A DNA stretch of 64,000 nucleotides, taken from positions 54,165,899-54,229,898 of the forward strand of contig CP136067.1 in assembly GCA_032622095.1 (NCBI GenBank), given 5' to 3'. Made by a program: the position numbers and the translations under genes. This document shows positions 10,744-23,485 of the stretch, piece by piece. Position 1 is the first letter of the stretch, and every line of letters begins with the position of its first letter. The notes beneath the pieces are model-generated. The model was not told where the DNA came from and searched no databases. It saw only the letters and a program-made list of their open reading frames with translations. Origin of the DNA: Siphonodentalium dalli (lineage: Eukaryota; Mollusca; Scaphopoda; Gadilida; Siphonodentaliidae).

Positions 10744-11350
10744 GTGAGTTAAAAATTAGACATGGCTCATTCAAACCTTGAGCTATGTAGTATACTTATT
10801 TAGGAGTGATATAAAGACATGCCTAAATGCAATAGTTATAACCAAACTTATCTATAAACAGTAATACTGAAACTCGCCTTCTTAAAGTTTGCCATTCATT
10901 TATCATTAAAATTTATTGCAAGGAAAAAAAGGGCTCTTTTTGTCTTTGAATATTTTTTTCCCGTACCCAGACAGGAATACATGACGAAAGTAACACCATG
11001 TGCCTTTAACAAACTTGTTTGCTAATGTCTGTCGAGGAGGCGGGGTGTTAAAAGTCCAGGTGATCAGATAGCTAATAATTTTAGTGTTTCGTGCAATAGT
11101 TATGAGAAAATTGGGTAGATAGGCAGCTCGACATTAGTGAAATACAACGTCGGTTGAATATTTAGCGTTCAAATTCTGTCACGTGAATGCTATTCTATAT
11201 TTCATCCCGATGGCCAATCTAGATTCTAAATTACCAGTGTGAAGGCAATATTTTCTATAGTTTTCCCTTTAAATAGTTGCATGGTACTTAATATTGTTTG
11301 TTATAAAATGTTTTCAATTTTCTAATGAAATAATTTTTAATTCAATTCAG

Positions 11351-11990
11351 GCAGTCAAACCTATAAGGAACCAATGCAAGAAAGTTACGACAAGGCCTTT
11401 ACTAGGGAAATTGGCCATTCTCCGAATTCCTTTGTTGAAAAGGAAAATGCCGAGACGTTTATTATTCTGTTGAGGCAGAATACTGCAGCTCACACTGAGA
11501 CATCTAGTCAAGTTTGTTCCAAGGCAGTTCACAGGCATTTAGACAGAAGATATGCTGGATTGGCAGTTAGTTTTCCTGTAGGCAACTAGTTCTGCATTTA
11601 GTGGGCCTCGTTTGGCAATCATGCAGTTAAGTTCCTATAAGGCAACGATTCTACAGTTCAACTGCAATGACATCTGCATTTGTGAAGGACAACGGCCATT
11701 ATCCTCTTCAGTGACAATGCAAGGCTAAGACCTTGTTGAAACCAGCAGTTCTGCCCTCCTATGCATTGGGGATATCTTTGTTTTGTGGCATATTCAGTAA
11801 GATTTTAGCCTCAAAGAGTGCTCCATTGCAGTCTGGAAATAGTTTTATAATTAATATATTTACTTATGGTTTGACCATAACTTGTTATGAGCGGGCAGCT
11901 ACATTGAGATTTTATTTCCAAGCAAAGGAGAAAATAATTTACCAAAACTGGTTTATATTTAAAAATAAAAATTAGAGCACATTTTTGCAT
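11351..11990 (+). other. Probable 3'UTR exon of the hnRNP gene
   Basis: Acceptor TTTTTAATTCAATTCAG ends at 11350. The following bases are richer in G+C than the neighbouring introns, and an AATAAA signal lies at 11964-11969, so cleavage is expected near 11980-12000. A pair of similar stretches near 11566-11600 and 11620-11660 (AGTT..CCT.TA.GGCAAC) looks like a local duplication. A 71-codon frame at 11374-11589 has no recognisable features and is treated as chance. Confidence 0.6.
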
Positions 11991-14035
11991 TGGTTTCATT
12001 TGACAGTCATTTCCCTGTAAATTATATAGTGCTCATGTCTTCATCATCTAAATTGTCACTCTCAAATCATGTCGCGCAACACATTAATTTCGTCAGAATA
12101 TTCCTGACCCATCATCACTCTACCATTGTCATAGTACTATGACACTTACAACAGATCTTATTTTATGTTTTATTGTATAAAGTTAATGCTCTGCAGGCTC
12201 ATAGATGTTTTGTCTTTGTGTAATATAAAAATCATGAGATATTAAAATGTCAGTCCGTTAACTAAGATGTCTACTTCTTCTGTATTTGTTGATAAATTGT
12301 CAGCTTCAAACTTTAACTGGGGGCATATAGTATCAATGGAAATACCTCGGCGATGGTCGCATCTGTGTTGGGGGTATTTTGAGAAGAATGCATGTTTAAG
12401 AATATTGCTGGAATTCTCCATTAACAATGTTAATGGAGAATTCGAGCAATACTCCAAACTGAACTGGCTGCCGAATACCCTTAGTTTGACCTGTTTTGTA
12501 ATCAATGCTTCGACTTTGGCTGTGAAAGCCAATAGTAAAGGAACAATGTTAATCCAAAATTATTACTGGAACATCTCATGCAATTCTATTAAAGAGATTA
12601 ACGTGTATAGATGAAACAAATGTTAATTTCTGAATGTCCCTTTTTCTACTTGGGGAAAACTAGATACATATGATGAATTTGGGATAAACATACGATTTGG
12701 TAGAATGGCTAATTGTAATCATTGTCTATACAGTAGTTATTTGAGATAATTTAAGACATTTCCTACATTTGTAATATATCGTAATTTATTCCCAAATTTT
12801 AACTTTCAAAACATGGAATATGGATAGCCTTCTGTAAATCCTTCAGTATACATTGCAGAGAATTTCTCAGAATTAAAAACTTCTGACCTCGGATATATCC
12901 TGCATGTAACATTCATATCTAAAAAAAATAATCTTTTTTTAGGTGTTTTACAAAAAACCTAAGGTAAATATTTTTTTACTGATCCGGGGACCCTCCATTA
13001 ATTACATTTGTACTAAAAAGAATTTTGTTTATTTCTCTATCGACAAATCCATTTCGAATCAAACCCTGCCATTCTGCATAAACACCAATACATGGACTAG
13101 AGAGTTCAAGATAATTTATGCAAAATTCTATCATTGCTTGCCTCTCCGGAATAGATAGGATTGGGAGCTTAATTTCCTGTATGGCCAAAGTACATCCAGG
13201 CCAATTAATAAGAAAACTGCAGAAATAACTATTGAAAACTGCCAAACTTATTGCCCAGGAAACCAAACCTCAATCATCACCAGGGACTGAGCACTTCAGT
13301 ATATCCATGGTAAAGATGAATAATGTGGTGAGAGATGTTAATTTCACTGTTTTCTGAGCACCAGAAAGCATACGTTTCGTTAATGTTTTGGTAATTGGAA
13401 AATTGTAATTGAGATCCGGATATAATCTGGATTTAGTAATGTTGTGATCTCGTTAAGTCAAGCTTGGGCGATTACTTTTATCTTTGCATATGATTAATTA
13501 TTAAGTCGGGGATACTTTGAAGCCAATCAGGTTCTTGAACTATACCATTTTCTTATTGGTTTGTGTTCATTAATTATTTGGATGGGAAAGTTGTGAAGTG
13601 CATGTGCGACCAGAATACTAAGCAACATAACTGGCGTGTTATGTACAGAAAATCAGACGAGATGTCATAAATGGCAATACAACACAGATCATATTAAAGA
13701 GTGCACTTGAGAATTTCAAGCTGGGTGTGCTCTTTATGCTCAATTGGATCCCAGAGTATATATATGTACTTCAGAGTCTGATTACTTTAGTGGGTGATGT
13801 ATGTTGCGTCCCCATTGTACAACATACAAGTGTTGATACTTCTAGAACTGAAGTGTTCACATATCTGTTTAAATCCATTGGTCTCAATTTTGTCAGTTAC
13901 TTATAAATGCGCGTGTTACAACATTGTTATCTAGTCATTTTAAAGGAGATTATGTAGCAGGATAAATGTGGGCAACATCAAATGCTGTGAGAAACAAAAC
14001 TCAAGAGAAAATGCTAAGAACTTTGAATGAATCGC
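11991..14035. other. Intergenic stretch without recognised features
   Basis: AT-rich, no coding signal on either strand and no repeat I could match. A T tract ending in AG at about 12943 is followed 21 bp later by GTAAAT, but the intervening piece is too short to call an exon. Confidence 0.5.
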
Positions 14036-14129
14036 TTAACAAGTGGATTTAATAGTTATCCATTGGACACCCTGCGGCCCGCATTTATTGGAGAATTGTT
14101 TTGAAAATATACAAGCATGTTGAGAATCG

Positions 14130-14407
14130 CCTCTAGTGGAAAAATGTGGCAGTTGGCACCCATCTTGGATTTTACTCTTAGCATGACTAAATTCATATGA
14201 TAGTCGCCAAACTTCACATATATTGATCTTCAGGGTGACCATTATTTGAATGAGAGCTATATAACAAATTTTGAATTTCATTTCAACTATATATATACTG
14301 TTGACATCTAGTATTACTTTCTGTGTTCCAAATAGCTCCATTGACTGTAACACGTGAAATTATCCCCTCTCCAAGTTGAGCTACAGTGTCATTGACACTT
14401 CCATTCT
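14130..14407 (+). repeat. Family B right-end fragment
   Basis: Contains one degraded core (CCCATCTTGGATTTTACTCT, ATGACTAAATTC) and the right end (ATTATCCCCTCTCCAAGTTG, AGCTACAGTGTCATTGACAC). The hairpin-bearing left end is absent, so this is a truncated copy. Confidence 0.7.
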
Positions 14408-15023
14408 GACTAAAGAATTTCCAGAGAATAGATTCATTGAAAAGCTGCAGCTCTTCATGATCTGGTCTCTTTTTGGGCTATTATTCTAATAAATTTAATA
14501 ATTATTATGAACTAGCTTTGATGAAATGTTTGTCCAATTTCTAATAATCTAAAAATATATAATTACAAGAAACATGATGGTCATCTGGTTTCAAACATAT
14601 TCAACTTCAAGTTGAAGTGTGGAAAAATAAATTCCATTTACACTTTTCTCAGACTCAAAATTATTTTATGCCTTTATGTACTTATTTTAGTGAATCAAAC
14701 TGATAAGTGGGCACTCTGGCACTTTGCCAACTGATAAAATGAATTTAAGGAATATTGCACCATTTAAAAAAACAATATCTAAACTACATGCTATTGTAAA
14801 CCTGTACTTTTTTTCGGATAAACCACAATGATGCTGACAATGAAAATCGCCGCATATACTTTATATATAAGAATGAAGTTGTGTCCTGCCAATTTGTATA
14901 CAACATGAATACTTTATGTTCCCAGCAGACAGTTCCACATCACTTTAAATAAGTTTAAGAGGCCTCATCTTCAAATAGTATCAAGCATTGGTTTATTCCT
15001 TGGAAATTTTCCAAGGCCTTTTT
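14408..15023. other. No recognised feature
   Basis: AT-rich sequence; no coding or repeat signal that I can support. Confidence 0.4.
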
Positions 15024-15990
15024 AGCTCACCTGAGACGAAGTCTCCGGTGGAGCTATAGTCATCACTCCTCGTCCGTCCATCGTCTGTCCGTCAACAATT
15101 CTTTAAACGTCTCCTCTGGAACCATGTGACCGAATGGGTTCATATTTGGTGTTGATGTTCCCTAGGTGACTCTCATTTAGATTTGTTAAAATGAGGTCAC
15201 TGGGTCAAATAGTTGAGAAGCCAGGGCCATAACTCTTTCTCACCATAGTAATTCTTTTAAACATCTCAAATATCAGGCCAAATGGGTTCATATTTGGTAT
15301 GAAGGATCCTTGGGTGACTGGGGTTCAGATTTGTTCAAATGAGGTCACTGGGTCAAATGTGGGTGGGTCCAGGGACATTACATATTTAACTCCATGGTCA
15401 ATTATATATATATATATTGTGCCCCCCTGGCCCTTTACTCAAGTTCACAGCTTATGCCACCCTGGTCCCAAAAATAATACATGTATTTACTCAAATTCTT
15501 GACAGAGAATCATTAATAAGAAACATTTACTTTGGCTCTAACCGTATGTGGGGTATGCCTACACATGTCAATTGAAGTCTGATATTTTTATAAACATTCC
15601 CTGGAGATCTGCTAGAGGTAATTAATTCCAATTACAACAATCTATCATATGTATTGTTTAAAACTTTCAACATGACATTTAACCCTCCCACGTCCACCCC
15701 TTCACTAGAACATATTTGGCAAACTTGAAAAGTGTTCTTTGATTCAGATTTGTTCAATCAGGGTCACCAGGTCAAGTAGGTGCAAGGCCAGCTACATTAC
15801 TCTTTCTCTCCATAGAAATTCATGATTGGTCTTCTATGCAAGAATCAAATTGGCTATTTTGCTTATATTTGGTATGAAATTACCTTGGGTGACAGGTTTG
15901 TGAAAATGGGATCACAAAGTCGAAAAAGCGCAGAGCCAGAGACATAACTGTTTCACCACATAGTAATTCTTAAAATATGTTTGCAAGAGC
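15024..15990 (+). mobile_element. Family A array element, left part
   Basis: Begins with the family A hairpin at 15024-15055 (AGCTCACCTGAGAC, loop GAA, GTCTCCGGTGGAGCT), then CGTCCGTCC-type tetranucleotides, CAACAATTCTTT, and several degenerate cores containing ATATTTGGTATG, CAGATTTGTTCAAATGAGGT, CACTGGGTCAAAT and GGGCCATAACTC. No right end before the next hairpin at 16159. Confidence 0.7.
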
Positions 15991-16158
15991 CAAGAACTAG
16001 TTGGCTTATTGTCCCCCGAAATTTCCGGATGATAACTTTAGTTTCGGTTATTAGATCAAAAGCAAATTTAATAGGGGAGTTTATCAGACCAAAATACAGG
16101 TCAAGTACGAATATGGGTTTGCTCCGCCCATTTTTGAGAGAGTTATGTCCCTTTTTTT

Positions 16159-16912
16159 AGCTCACCTGAGACGATGTCTCCGGTGGAGCTATAGTAATCA
16201 CTCCTCGTCCGTCCGTCAACAATTCTTTGAACATCTTCTCCCGATCCATTGCACCAAATGAGTTCAGATTTGTTCAAATGAGGTTACTGGGTCAAATAGT
16301 TGCGAAGACTTCTTCTCTTGTACCATCAGGTTGAATGGGTTCATATTTGGTATGAAGGGTCCTTTGGTGACTGGGGTTAAGATTTGTTCAAATAAAGTCA
16401 CTGGGTCAATTGTCGGCGAAGCCAGGGACATAATATATTTAAGATTGAGTTCCTTGCTTAGTTTAACAAAAAAATTGTTTTGATTATAATTATGTTATAA
16501 AATTTGAAAAAAACTAACACCTTTATAATATCTGCAGAGTTAAGAAAATTTAATCTTTAATGAAATCACTGAAACCTGCCCCCAACCCACCCTGCCCCCA
16601 ACCAACAACCCATATCATTTCATAATACCTCTGCTCACCAGAAGCATAGTTATTATCTACCAGAGGACTGGGTCAGGTATTGGCTACAGAGAGACAGACA
16701 GCCATTGTCAGTAGTGTGCAGTTGGTAATTTCAAGGTGGATTACACCAATCTACATATGTGAAGTCTCTCTAGCCACATATCCTGTTTAAATCTACTTCT
16801 TTTAAAGTGATTATGAAAAGTTCTGACTGTTGTGGTCTCAAGAGTCCCAGTCTTATCAGTCTTTGCAGTCTGGTGGGCGACCCCACAGTCATTGACCGTC
16901 TTGTTTACTTAT
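16159..16912 (+). mobile_element. Family A array element, short but with both ends
   Basis: Hairpin AGCTCACCTGAGAC / GTCTCCGGTGGAGCT at 16159-16190, cores to about 16440, then the family A right end (GTTGGTAATTTCAAGGTGGA, ATATCCTGTTTAAATCTACT, GTCTGGTGGGCGACCCCACA) finishing with ACAGTCATTGACCGTCTTGTT near 16890-16910. The right end contains a short palindrome around TCATTGA. Confidence 0.65.
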
Positions 16913-17190
16913 AATCTTGTAATTTTCTGGTTTCCGGATGATAACTTCAGTTTGTGTGATCATATCTGAACCAAATTTGGTATGAGTTTATCAGCCATAT
17001 GTACAGGTCAAGTTCGAATATGGTTTGCTCCGCCCATTTTTGCGAGAGTTGTGGCCCTTTTTTATGCCCCCGATCGATGGAGATTTGGGGGTATATAGTG
17101 GAGCCCTCCGTCCGTACGAACGTTTCAACTCATAACTTTGGTTTCGCTAACTCAATTCAGTTGATCTTTGGTATGCTAATAGACCAGCTG

Positions 17191-17221
<31 letters not shown>

Positions 17222-18640
17222 AAGATTTCCCCATAACTGCGGTTTCGTCTGCCCATTTTTGGACTTAGAAAATTCAGTTTTCTGTGGCATACGAACGTTT
17301 CAACTCATAACTTTGGTTTCGCTAATTCAATTCTGTTGATCTCTGGTATGCCAATAGACCAGCCGGGGGGGACAAGATTTCCCCATAGCCGTGGTTTCGT
17401 CTGCCCATTTTTTCCAGAGTTACGCCCCTTTTTTTACTTAGAAAATTCAGGTTTTCTGCTACTTTTTTTGGTTTCCAGATGATAACTTGATTTTGGATTG
17501 TTTATTTGCAAAACCCGTTTTTTGGTGTATTACCAATATCGCAATACAGGTCAAGGTAAAATTTCGGTTCAATCAGATAATATTTGTGGGAGTTATGACC
17601 CTTTTTCGACTTAAAAAATTCAGGTTTTTTTTTTAGAAAATTCAGTTTTCCTTCTATTTTTGTGGCACCAGACCAAATTTGAAGCTAATATAGAACAACA
17701 TGTGGCATTTTTATAGCGCTTAACCAGAAAGTTTCTGTGCTCAGAAAAGAAAGTTCTGACCAGGTATCCAGTTTGGTCAAAATGTTACCTGGTAGACTAC
17801 ATTCTTGGTACATTCTCTGACCTAAGCTGTTCAATTTTCATCCAAATCTATATTCATTAATACCTTGGTTTAAACCATCAGTCTATATAAACACTTACCA
17901 GGTTCTCTGACCTTAAGCATTTGCACAAAAATAAGAAATCCTCTCTGATTGTACAGTCGGGGGGGGGCACTTGTTCTACTTGTTTTACTTAGAAAATGTC
18001 TCACTTTTTCGGTTTCCGTATGATATCTCAAGTTTGTTTCCTTTAATTGCAAATACCGTTTTTTTTATGTGGATCATAAATATCAAGATACTGGTTGAGT
18101 TCTAATTTGAGTTTGATCCGATGATTTTTCCTAGAGTTATGGACTTTTTTCAACTTAGAAAATTCAATTTTTCCTCTCTTTTTTTTCTTTGGTTTCCGGA
18201 TGATAACTCAAGTTGGGACTGTTCAATGGAAAATTCCATTTTTTTGTGAGTCATTAATATCAGAGTTATGGGCTTTTCGACTTAGAAAATTAAATTTTTC
18301 TTGTTTACTTAGAATCTTGTAATGTTCTGGTTTCCGGATGATAACTTCAGTTTGTGTGATCATATCGGAACCAAATTTGTTATGTGAGTTTATCAGCCCT
18401 ATATACAGGTCAAGTTCACATATGGGTTTGCTCCGCCCATTTTTGCGAGAGTTATGGCCTTTTTTTTTACTTAGAATCCTGTCAATTTCTGGTTTCCGGA
18501 TGATAACTTTAGTTTGTGTGATCATATCTGAATCAAATTTGGTATATGAGTTTATCGGCTCGAAATTCAGATCAAGTTCGAATATGGGTACGATCCACCC
18601 ATTTTGTTCTGAAATTTAGTATCGGATTTAGGGTCCTTGT
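16913..18640 (+). repeat. Array of GTTTCCGGATGATAACT cores with a family E-like block
   Basis: At least six units headed by GGTTTCCGGATGATAACT (near 16930, 17470, 18009, 18192, 18334, 18491), each with CAGGTCAAGTTCGAATATGG and GAGTTATGGCCTTTTT. At 17064-17094 a CCCCCGATCGATGGAGATTTGGGGG hairpin-like head starts a different block with its own cores (GTTTCAACTCATAACTTTGG at 17123 and 17297). Confidence 0.7.
17190..17219. repeat. G homopolymer of 30 bases
   Basis: An uninterrupted run of 30 G. The sister unit at about 17364-17370 has only a 7-G run at the equivalent place (ATAGACCAGCC then G's). Length may be wrong in the assembly. Confidence 0.9.
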
Positions 18641-19530
18641 TATTTTTTTCAGAAAAGCTGATGCCCCCAATGAAGCCACTTTTTGGGGTGACACTGTGGT
18701 CGGACGGCCTTTTATTTAGCATGGAATGTTCTTGTTTGACTCCAATTCAGATTTTTTTTAATGGGGTCACCTGGTCAAATAGGGGCCAAGCGAAGGACAG
18801 TTTCCCTCTTAATATGCTTCCTTCACAAGGACCATCAGGTCTATTTTACTGATATTTAGTATGAAGAGTTCTTTGGTGTCTGGGATTCAAATTTATTCAA
18901 ATGGGGTCACCAGGTTAAATAGGGTGGAACCAGGGACATAACTGGATGTCTCTATAGTAATTCTTAAAATGTCTTCTCAAGAGAGGTTGGACTATTTAGC
19001 TTACATATAGTATGGAGGATCCTTTAGTGACTGGAGATTCAGATTCATTAAAATGAGGTCAACCTGTCAAGAAATGGTGGGCCTATGGGGAGTTAACACT
19101 TTTGTGTCTAATAAAATCATTGAAATACCAAATTCATTAAAACATCTACCTTGGAACTACCTGACTGATTAATCTGACATACATGTATGATGTTTTGGGT
19201 CCATGGATAATTGGGCTTCAAACATGTCTAAATGGTTTTATAAAAAGGCGCTTGTGAGATTGTGAAATTCCAACCTAAGACTTGGGAGTCTGGAGCTCGG
19301 TCGGGAGGGGACTTGTTGAGCTGGAGGAGGGGGTGATCAGTAGTGGACAGTTGGTAATTTCAAGGTGGATTTTCACCGATCTACATACATGAAGCCTCTC
19401 TTGCCACATATCCTGTTTAAATCTACTTCTTTTAAAAGTGATTATGAAAATTTCTGACTGTTGTGGTCTCCAGAGTCTCAGTCTTTGCAGTCTGGTGAGC
19501 GACACCACAGTTATTGACTGTCTTGTTTTT
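18641..19530 (+). repeat. Family A cores and right end, no hairpin
   Basis: Degenerate cores (TAAATAGGGTGGAACCAGGG, TATGGAGGATCCTTTAGTG) run to about 19090 and the family A right end occupies 19330-19530 (GTTGGTAATTTCAAGGTGGA ... GTCTGGTGAGCGACACCACA ... TTGACTGTCTTGTTTT). Confidence 0.65.
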
Positions 19531-21142
19531 TCAATTTGATATTGTCAGAAATAACTAATCAACTCAAAACCGTGCCACCAAGTATTGCTTTACAAATTAT
19601 TTCCTTTTGAAATCCATCAGTACCTTTTATAGTTTGGAAATTATGTTTAGTCTGCAATAAATGCAAATTGTTGGACTTAAATTAAATTTCCAGCTGGCGA
19701 ATTGAGATTTCTGAGCGAAACCTTTGAAATCTAGAGCACTAACTTAAGATAAGTCACATTCGCTCTTCATTAGGGAGGAGTGGTCAGTTATCATGAACAT
19801 TTAAGTATTTTACTATAGATTAAGACCACTAGGTTTCAAAGATGTTATTCAATATTTTGTAAATGAAGCAAACTCATTTTATATCACTGAGAAAAAAATA
19901 ATTTAAAAGTGGCACTTTTAAGAATAAATCCCTCTATGGAGATTAATGACAAGTAGATATTTTGACTCTGCACATCCCATGGTACTCAGAAATGTAATTT
20001 CTTTAACCCTTTCATCACTAAAACTCGTTGAAGAATAAATAACCCCATAGGAAATTTTCCAATAAGTTAAACAGATTATTATCTTAACCTTTGCCGCCAA
20101 TGAATTGGAATCCTTCTGCAATTATATTAGTCAACACCTGTTAATCACGCATCCAGTTGAAGAAAAACTTAATTTTGATCATGTCAATTGGTCGCCTAAT
20201 GGCAATCAGCCTTTCTGGCATCTATAAAACATTTGAATCGCCTTTGCTTTATCAAAGAGTGGCAGACACTGATTAAGGTTATCAAGATATAACCATAATG
20301 GCTATTAAAGTGGCAACCAATTGTTTTAGTCTTTTATGAATTGAGAGCTTATGATTAAACAGATGGCTCACTCGAACTTCCAAATTTTGTCTACATAATT
20401 TGGAATGCGGTTTAAGATAGGTTGATATTTTCATGAAATATTGATGTGCCATCTTCATATTCTCTGAAAAATATTTGCCACAGCCATTTTCTAGCTGTTC
20501 TTTATTATGTGTAATTTGGAGCTCAAGCCACCATGTGGCTTTAAATTGTTACTATTTAATGTAAGATGCCATTTCTGTCAAATGTGCTCAGGCTTTTATG
20601 CAAGGCTTTCTTTTATATAGCTATATCCTATTGTAAATTGATTAAACTTGCAACCTTCATTAAAATGTCACATTTTTGAATTGTCACAATATAATGAATA
20701 TATGCAATTGGGGATTTTTATTCAAATATTCTGTATTCAAGTCTCTGGCATGAGGACGGGGAATACATGTAAAATAAAACATGGGAATTTCCAATTAATC
20801 AGAAGTTATCAAAATAAACATGAATATTATAGTTAAAGTTTTGGGATTTTCAGGGTGACTAATGACATGAGGTCTATATTAAGACTTAGAAAGCAATAAA
20901 CACTTGAAATTGATCGTTTGCATTTTGGGGTATTTTAAGTTGATACTTGTAAATTAATTTATGCACAGTGATATGGCCCATTTCTGACCACCATTACACC
21001 CAGAAATCCATGATATTATATAAGACATTCTCATTGAATGTGTTATGGTGGTTGTAATATTAAGTTGTGTTGTAGCACAGTGGATTCTTGCCTTTCTATG
21101 TAAATGTATAATGAATTAACTGAGATGGTTTGGACTCGGCAG
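19531..21142. other. No recognised feature
   Basis: AT-rich sequence with no coding signal and no repeat matched elsewhere in the window. Confidence 0.4.
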
Positions 21143-21898
21143 ATAACATGCGTACCCTGCACACTACTGAAGAAATGATTGTAAGTACTCTGTTCTATGG
21201 GATTTTTGTGTTTTGTGCAACATGTTCTATATGAAAAAATAGGCTTTCACAAATCTTGATACTGGCATGCATCACAATTTATACTTTTCAACCTCGGCTT
21301 TCAGTATAAGAAACATTAGATTTAAATTTCCTCCGATGCCCTTCTGCCTCTTCGGTAAGGCCAAGTATCAGAATTTTTTAATAATGTACATTCATAATCT
21401 GCAAAGTGATTTATGCCTTTCTACTGGCCTTGACATCCGCTTCAGCATAAAATGGTCAATGAATTATTAGAACCCAACCTGCTGCATTTTCTACTCAAAA
21501 CCTGATAAATGAATTTGATAAATTCAAATTTAATGACCTTTTTTATTCAGGCTTCGTTGTCGGAATGATTCCTCTTTGGTACTTGCTCGATGGCTGCTTG
21601 CTTCCGAATGTTTGTTGCGCCAAAGCTTTGATCTTTGAAGAGCTGATCGGCGACGCTTGTGCATGGAATTGTCAGGAGTGCTGGTGACTTGTGTAAAGTG
21701 AGTATATCAATTTTATGTCACAAACTGGTTAATAGCCAGGTTCAGCCACATGTAACTTGTAATATGCGTTCCAATTCCAACAGATGTCACCTTGCGATTT
21801 GTGATAATTAATCCTACATCTACATGGTATCCCATAGGGAGCCTCACAGATATATAAGATAATGTACTGGCTTACAAGGTCAAGGTAAATATTGTTCG

Positions 21899-21953
21899 GC
21901 CAATGCATTCTGTTATATATGCGCGACTCGCATATATAAGAGAATGCATTGGC
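21899..21953. repeat. GCCAATGCATTC hairpin copy
   Basis: GCCAATGCATTCTGTTATAT at the left is matched inverted by ATATAAGAGAATGCATTGGC at the right; a 55-bp hairpin with a short loop. A degraded copy lies just upstream (about 21825-21880). Same family as copies at 44962-45211, 49787-49856, 50533-50603 and 51036-51255. Confidence 0.75.
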
Positions 21954-22404
21954 ACAGTGTTTTCACAAAAATGTCAGGAAGCTCCAATCATGAAGTGTTA
22001 AAAATAGTTTCTTTTGAAAAAACTTAAGGGTATTTCCAGCTACAAAGATGAAATTTTACAATGCCATATATCTTCTTTTCAGACCCTATCATATTAAATA
22101 TTGAATGATGTGGCAAACCTATTTGATGGAGATGAATGACCACTAATTCTTGTCTTGAATATGCAGCCAATACAAAAGGTAATTATTTAAGTTAGTTTAA
22201 CCCTTTCTTTACTAAATGGATTCTCCCATCAGTTATAAAAGCATACATTGGAATGGTCCATTGTTCACTTGGAGGAATGTTCAAGAAGTATAAGCAGATT
22301 ACAAATGCACACATAAGACAATACAATTGCAGAAGGATTCTTATTCATTGGTGGGAAATGTTGAGATAATAAGTTAATCAAACGATCTAAAGGAACTACT
22401 CGTG

Positions 22405-22544
22405 TACAGTAATGCCCTAAATAATCGACTCCTTAACCACAGCAGAATTATTGGTAATTTTTCAGGATTTAGTCGGAAATATGGCTTGTTGCCATGCATA
22501 ATTCTGCTGTGGTTAAGGTGTTGATTATATAGGTCATTACTGTA
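22405..22544. mobile_element. TACAGTAATGC foldback MITE, centre deleted
   Basis: Arms TACAGTAATGCCCTAAATAA ... and ... GGTCATTACTGTA form a 140-bp palindrome; the 217-bp family members at 48361 and 49505 contain the missing centre (GGAAAGCTCTC). Flanked by TA as in TA-inserting (Tc1/mariner-type) elements; classification is inference. Confidence 0.75.
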
Positions 22545-23485
22545 TATAGTAAAGAAACGGTTAAGTTCTGTTCAAGGGATTAACTGTTCAACAATCCAAA
22601 CAACAAACCTGTACCTCTTTCATATTTAAATACACCAACTGAGTTTATTTGGTAGTGGCTGAACTCACGAGGTAACTTCTCAACCCTTTTTTGACACGCG
22701 CTGTGTTTGTTATCAGATTTGACATTTGTCAATAAACCCCCACCTCAACGACTAAATCACAAACACTCTCCAGATACAATTACGATTCACGTGTTTATAA
22801 GACATAGCAGTATAGAGACTCAAACAATCTTTCTGTGGAATGAGTTTTCAAGATATAATTCTTTTAGTCAGTGGTGTAGTTTGCTCCATGACCATTCTCA
22901 CAGTTGATGATTGTAAGAACAAAACGTGCTGTTATGTGCATGTTTTTATGTAACGAAGGCGATCAACAATTGTCAAGTCCCCTTGATTGGATAATCCTAT
23001 ACAGATACTCCTTATGTATATCATAAGACTAAAGCCAGGATATCATTCGGAAGAAGTCCAAATAGATTTTTGTCTCTATAATTTGATTTGACCCACTGTC
23101 AAAAGACTTTGTGGTCGCAAAACATGACTGTTTTGAATTTACAGTTTACGTGTTATTTTCATAGGAAAGAATCCATTTGTGAACATTGTTTATGAAAACT
23201 TTTGAAATGCTGGATTTAATAAAAATTATCTAATTTCAGCAACGAAGTGAAGAGTGCTTCCTTGAGTTCTGGAATAGCCATATGGTGTGGAAAGATCTCT
23301 TTGACAGGGTTATGTGGACAGGAACAGTCCTGCTCAGCATAATGTGGAATATTGCTGTTTTGAAGATGAATTTGATTTCATGGAAATCGGAAGGAACCTG
23401 TTACTGTCTGATAATAATAGGGTGACCAACTTGAATGGTTCAATTTTGTATGAAAGATACAATTAAAATATAACAAATATCCTTG

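Larger units (their letters stand above)
21143..23485 (+). ncRNA. Putative spliced noncoding transcript or extended 3'UTR
   Basis: Consecutive exon-like blocks on the + strand: a piece ending at 21180 before GTAAGT; 21551-21697 (acceptor CTTTTTTATTCAG, donor GTGAGT); 22083-22178 (acceptor TCTTCTTTTCAG, donor GTAATT); 23240 to about 23485 (acceptor CTAATTTCAG, ATTAAA poly(A)-type signal at 23462). The blocks are richer in G+C than their flanks. The two middle blocks have stop codons in all frames near one end or throughout, so they are not ordinary coding exons. A 40-codon frame at 21565-21687 (begins MIPLWYLLDGCLL) lies within the second block. Could be a lncRNA or distal alternative 3'UTR exons of the hnRNP gene. 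Confidence 0.4.

Noticed and set aside
11374-11589. 71-codon frame in the 3'UTR exon
   Set aside because: Downstream of the hnRNP stop and without recognisable motifs; most likely chance.
12943-12965. Possible micro-exon after a T-rich AG
   Set aside because: Only 21 bp between acceptor and donor-like GTAAAT, with a weak donor and no supporting context.
19275-19530. GACTGTTGTGGTCTCCAGAG repeat block considered as a SINE
   Set aside because: No A or B box and no tRNA or 5S-like head; the block is always the right end of family A elements, as shown by the complete copy at 53379-55507.
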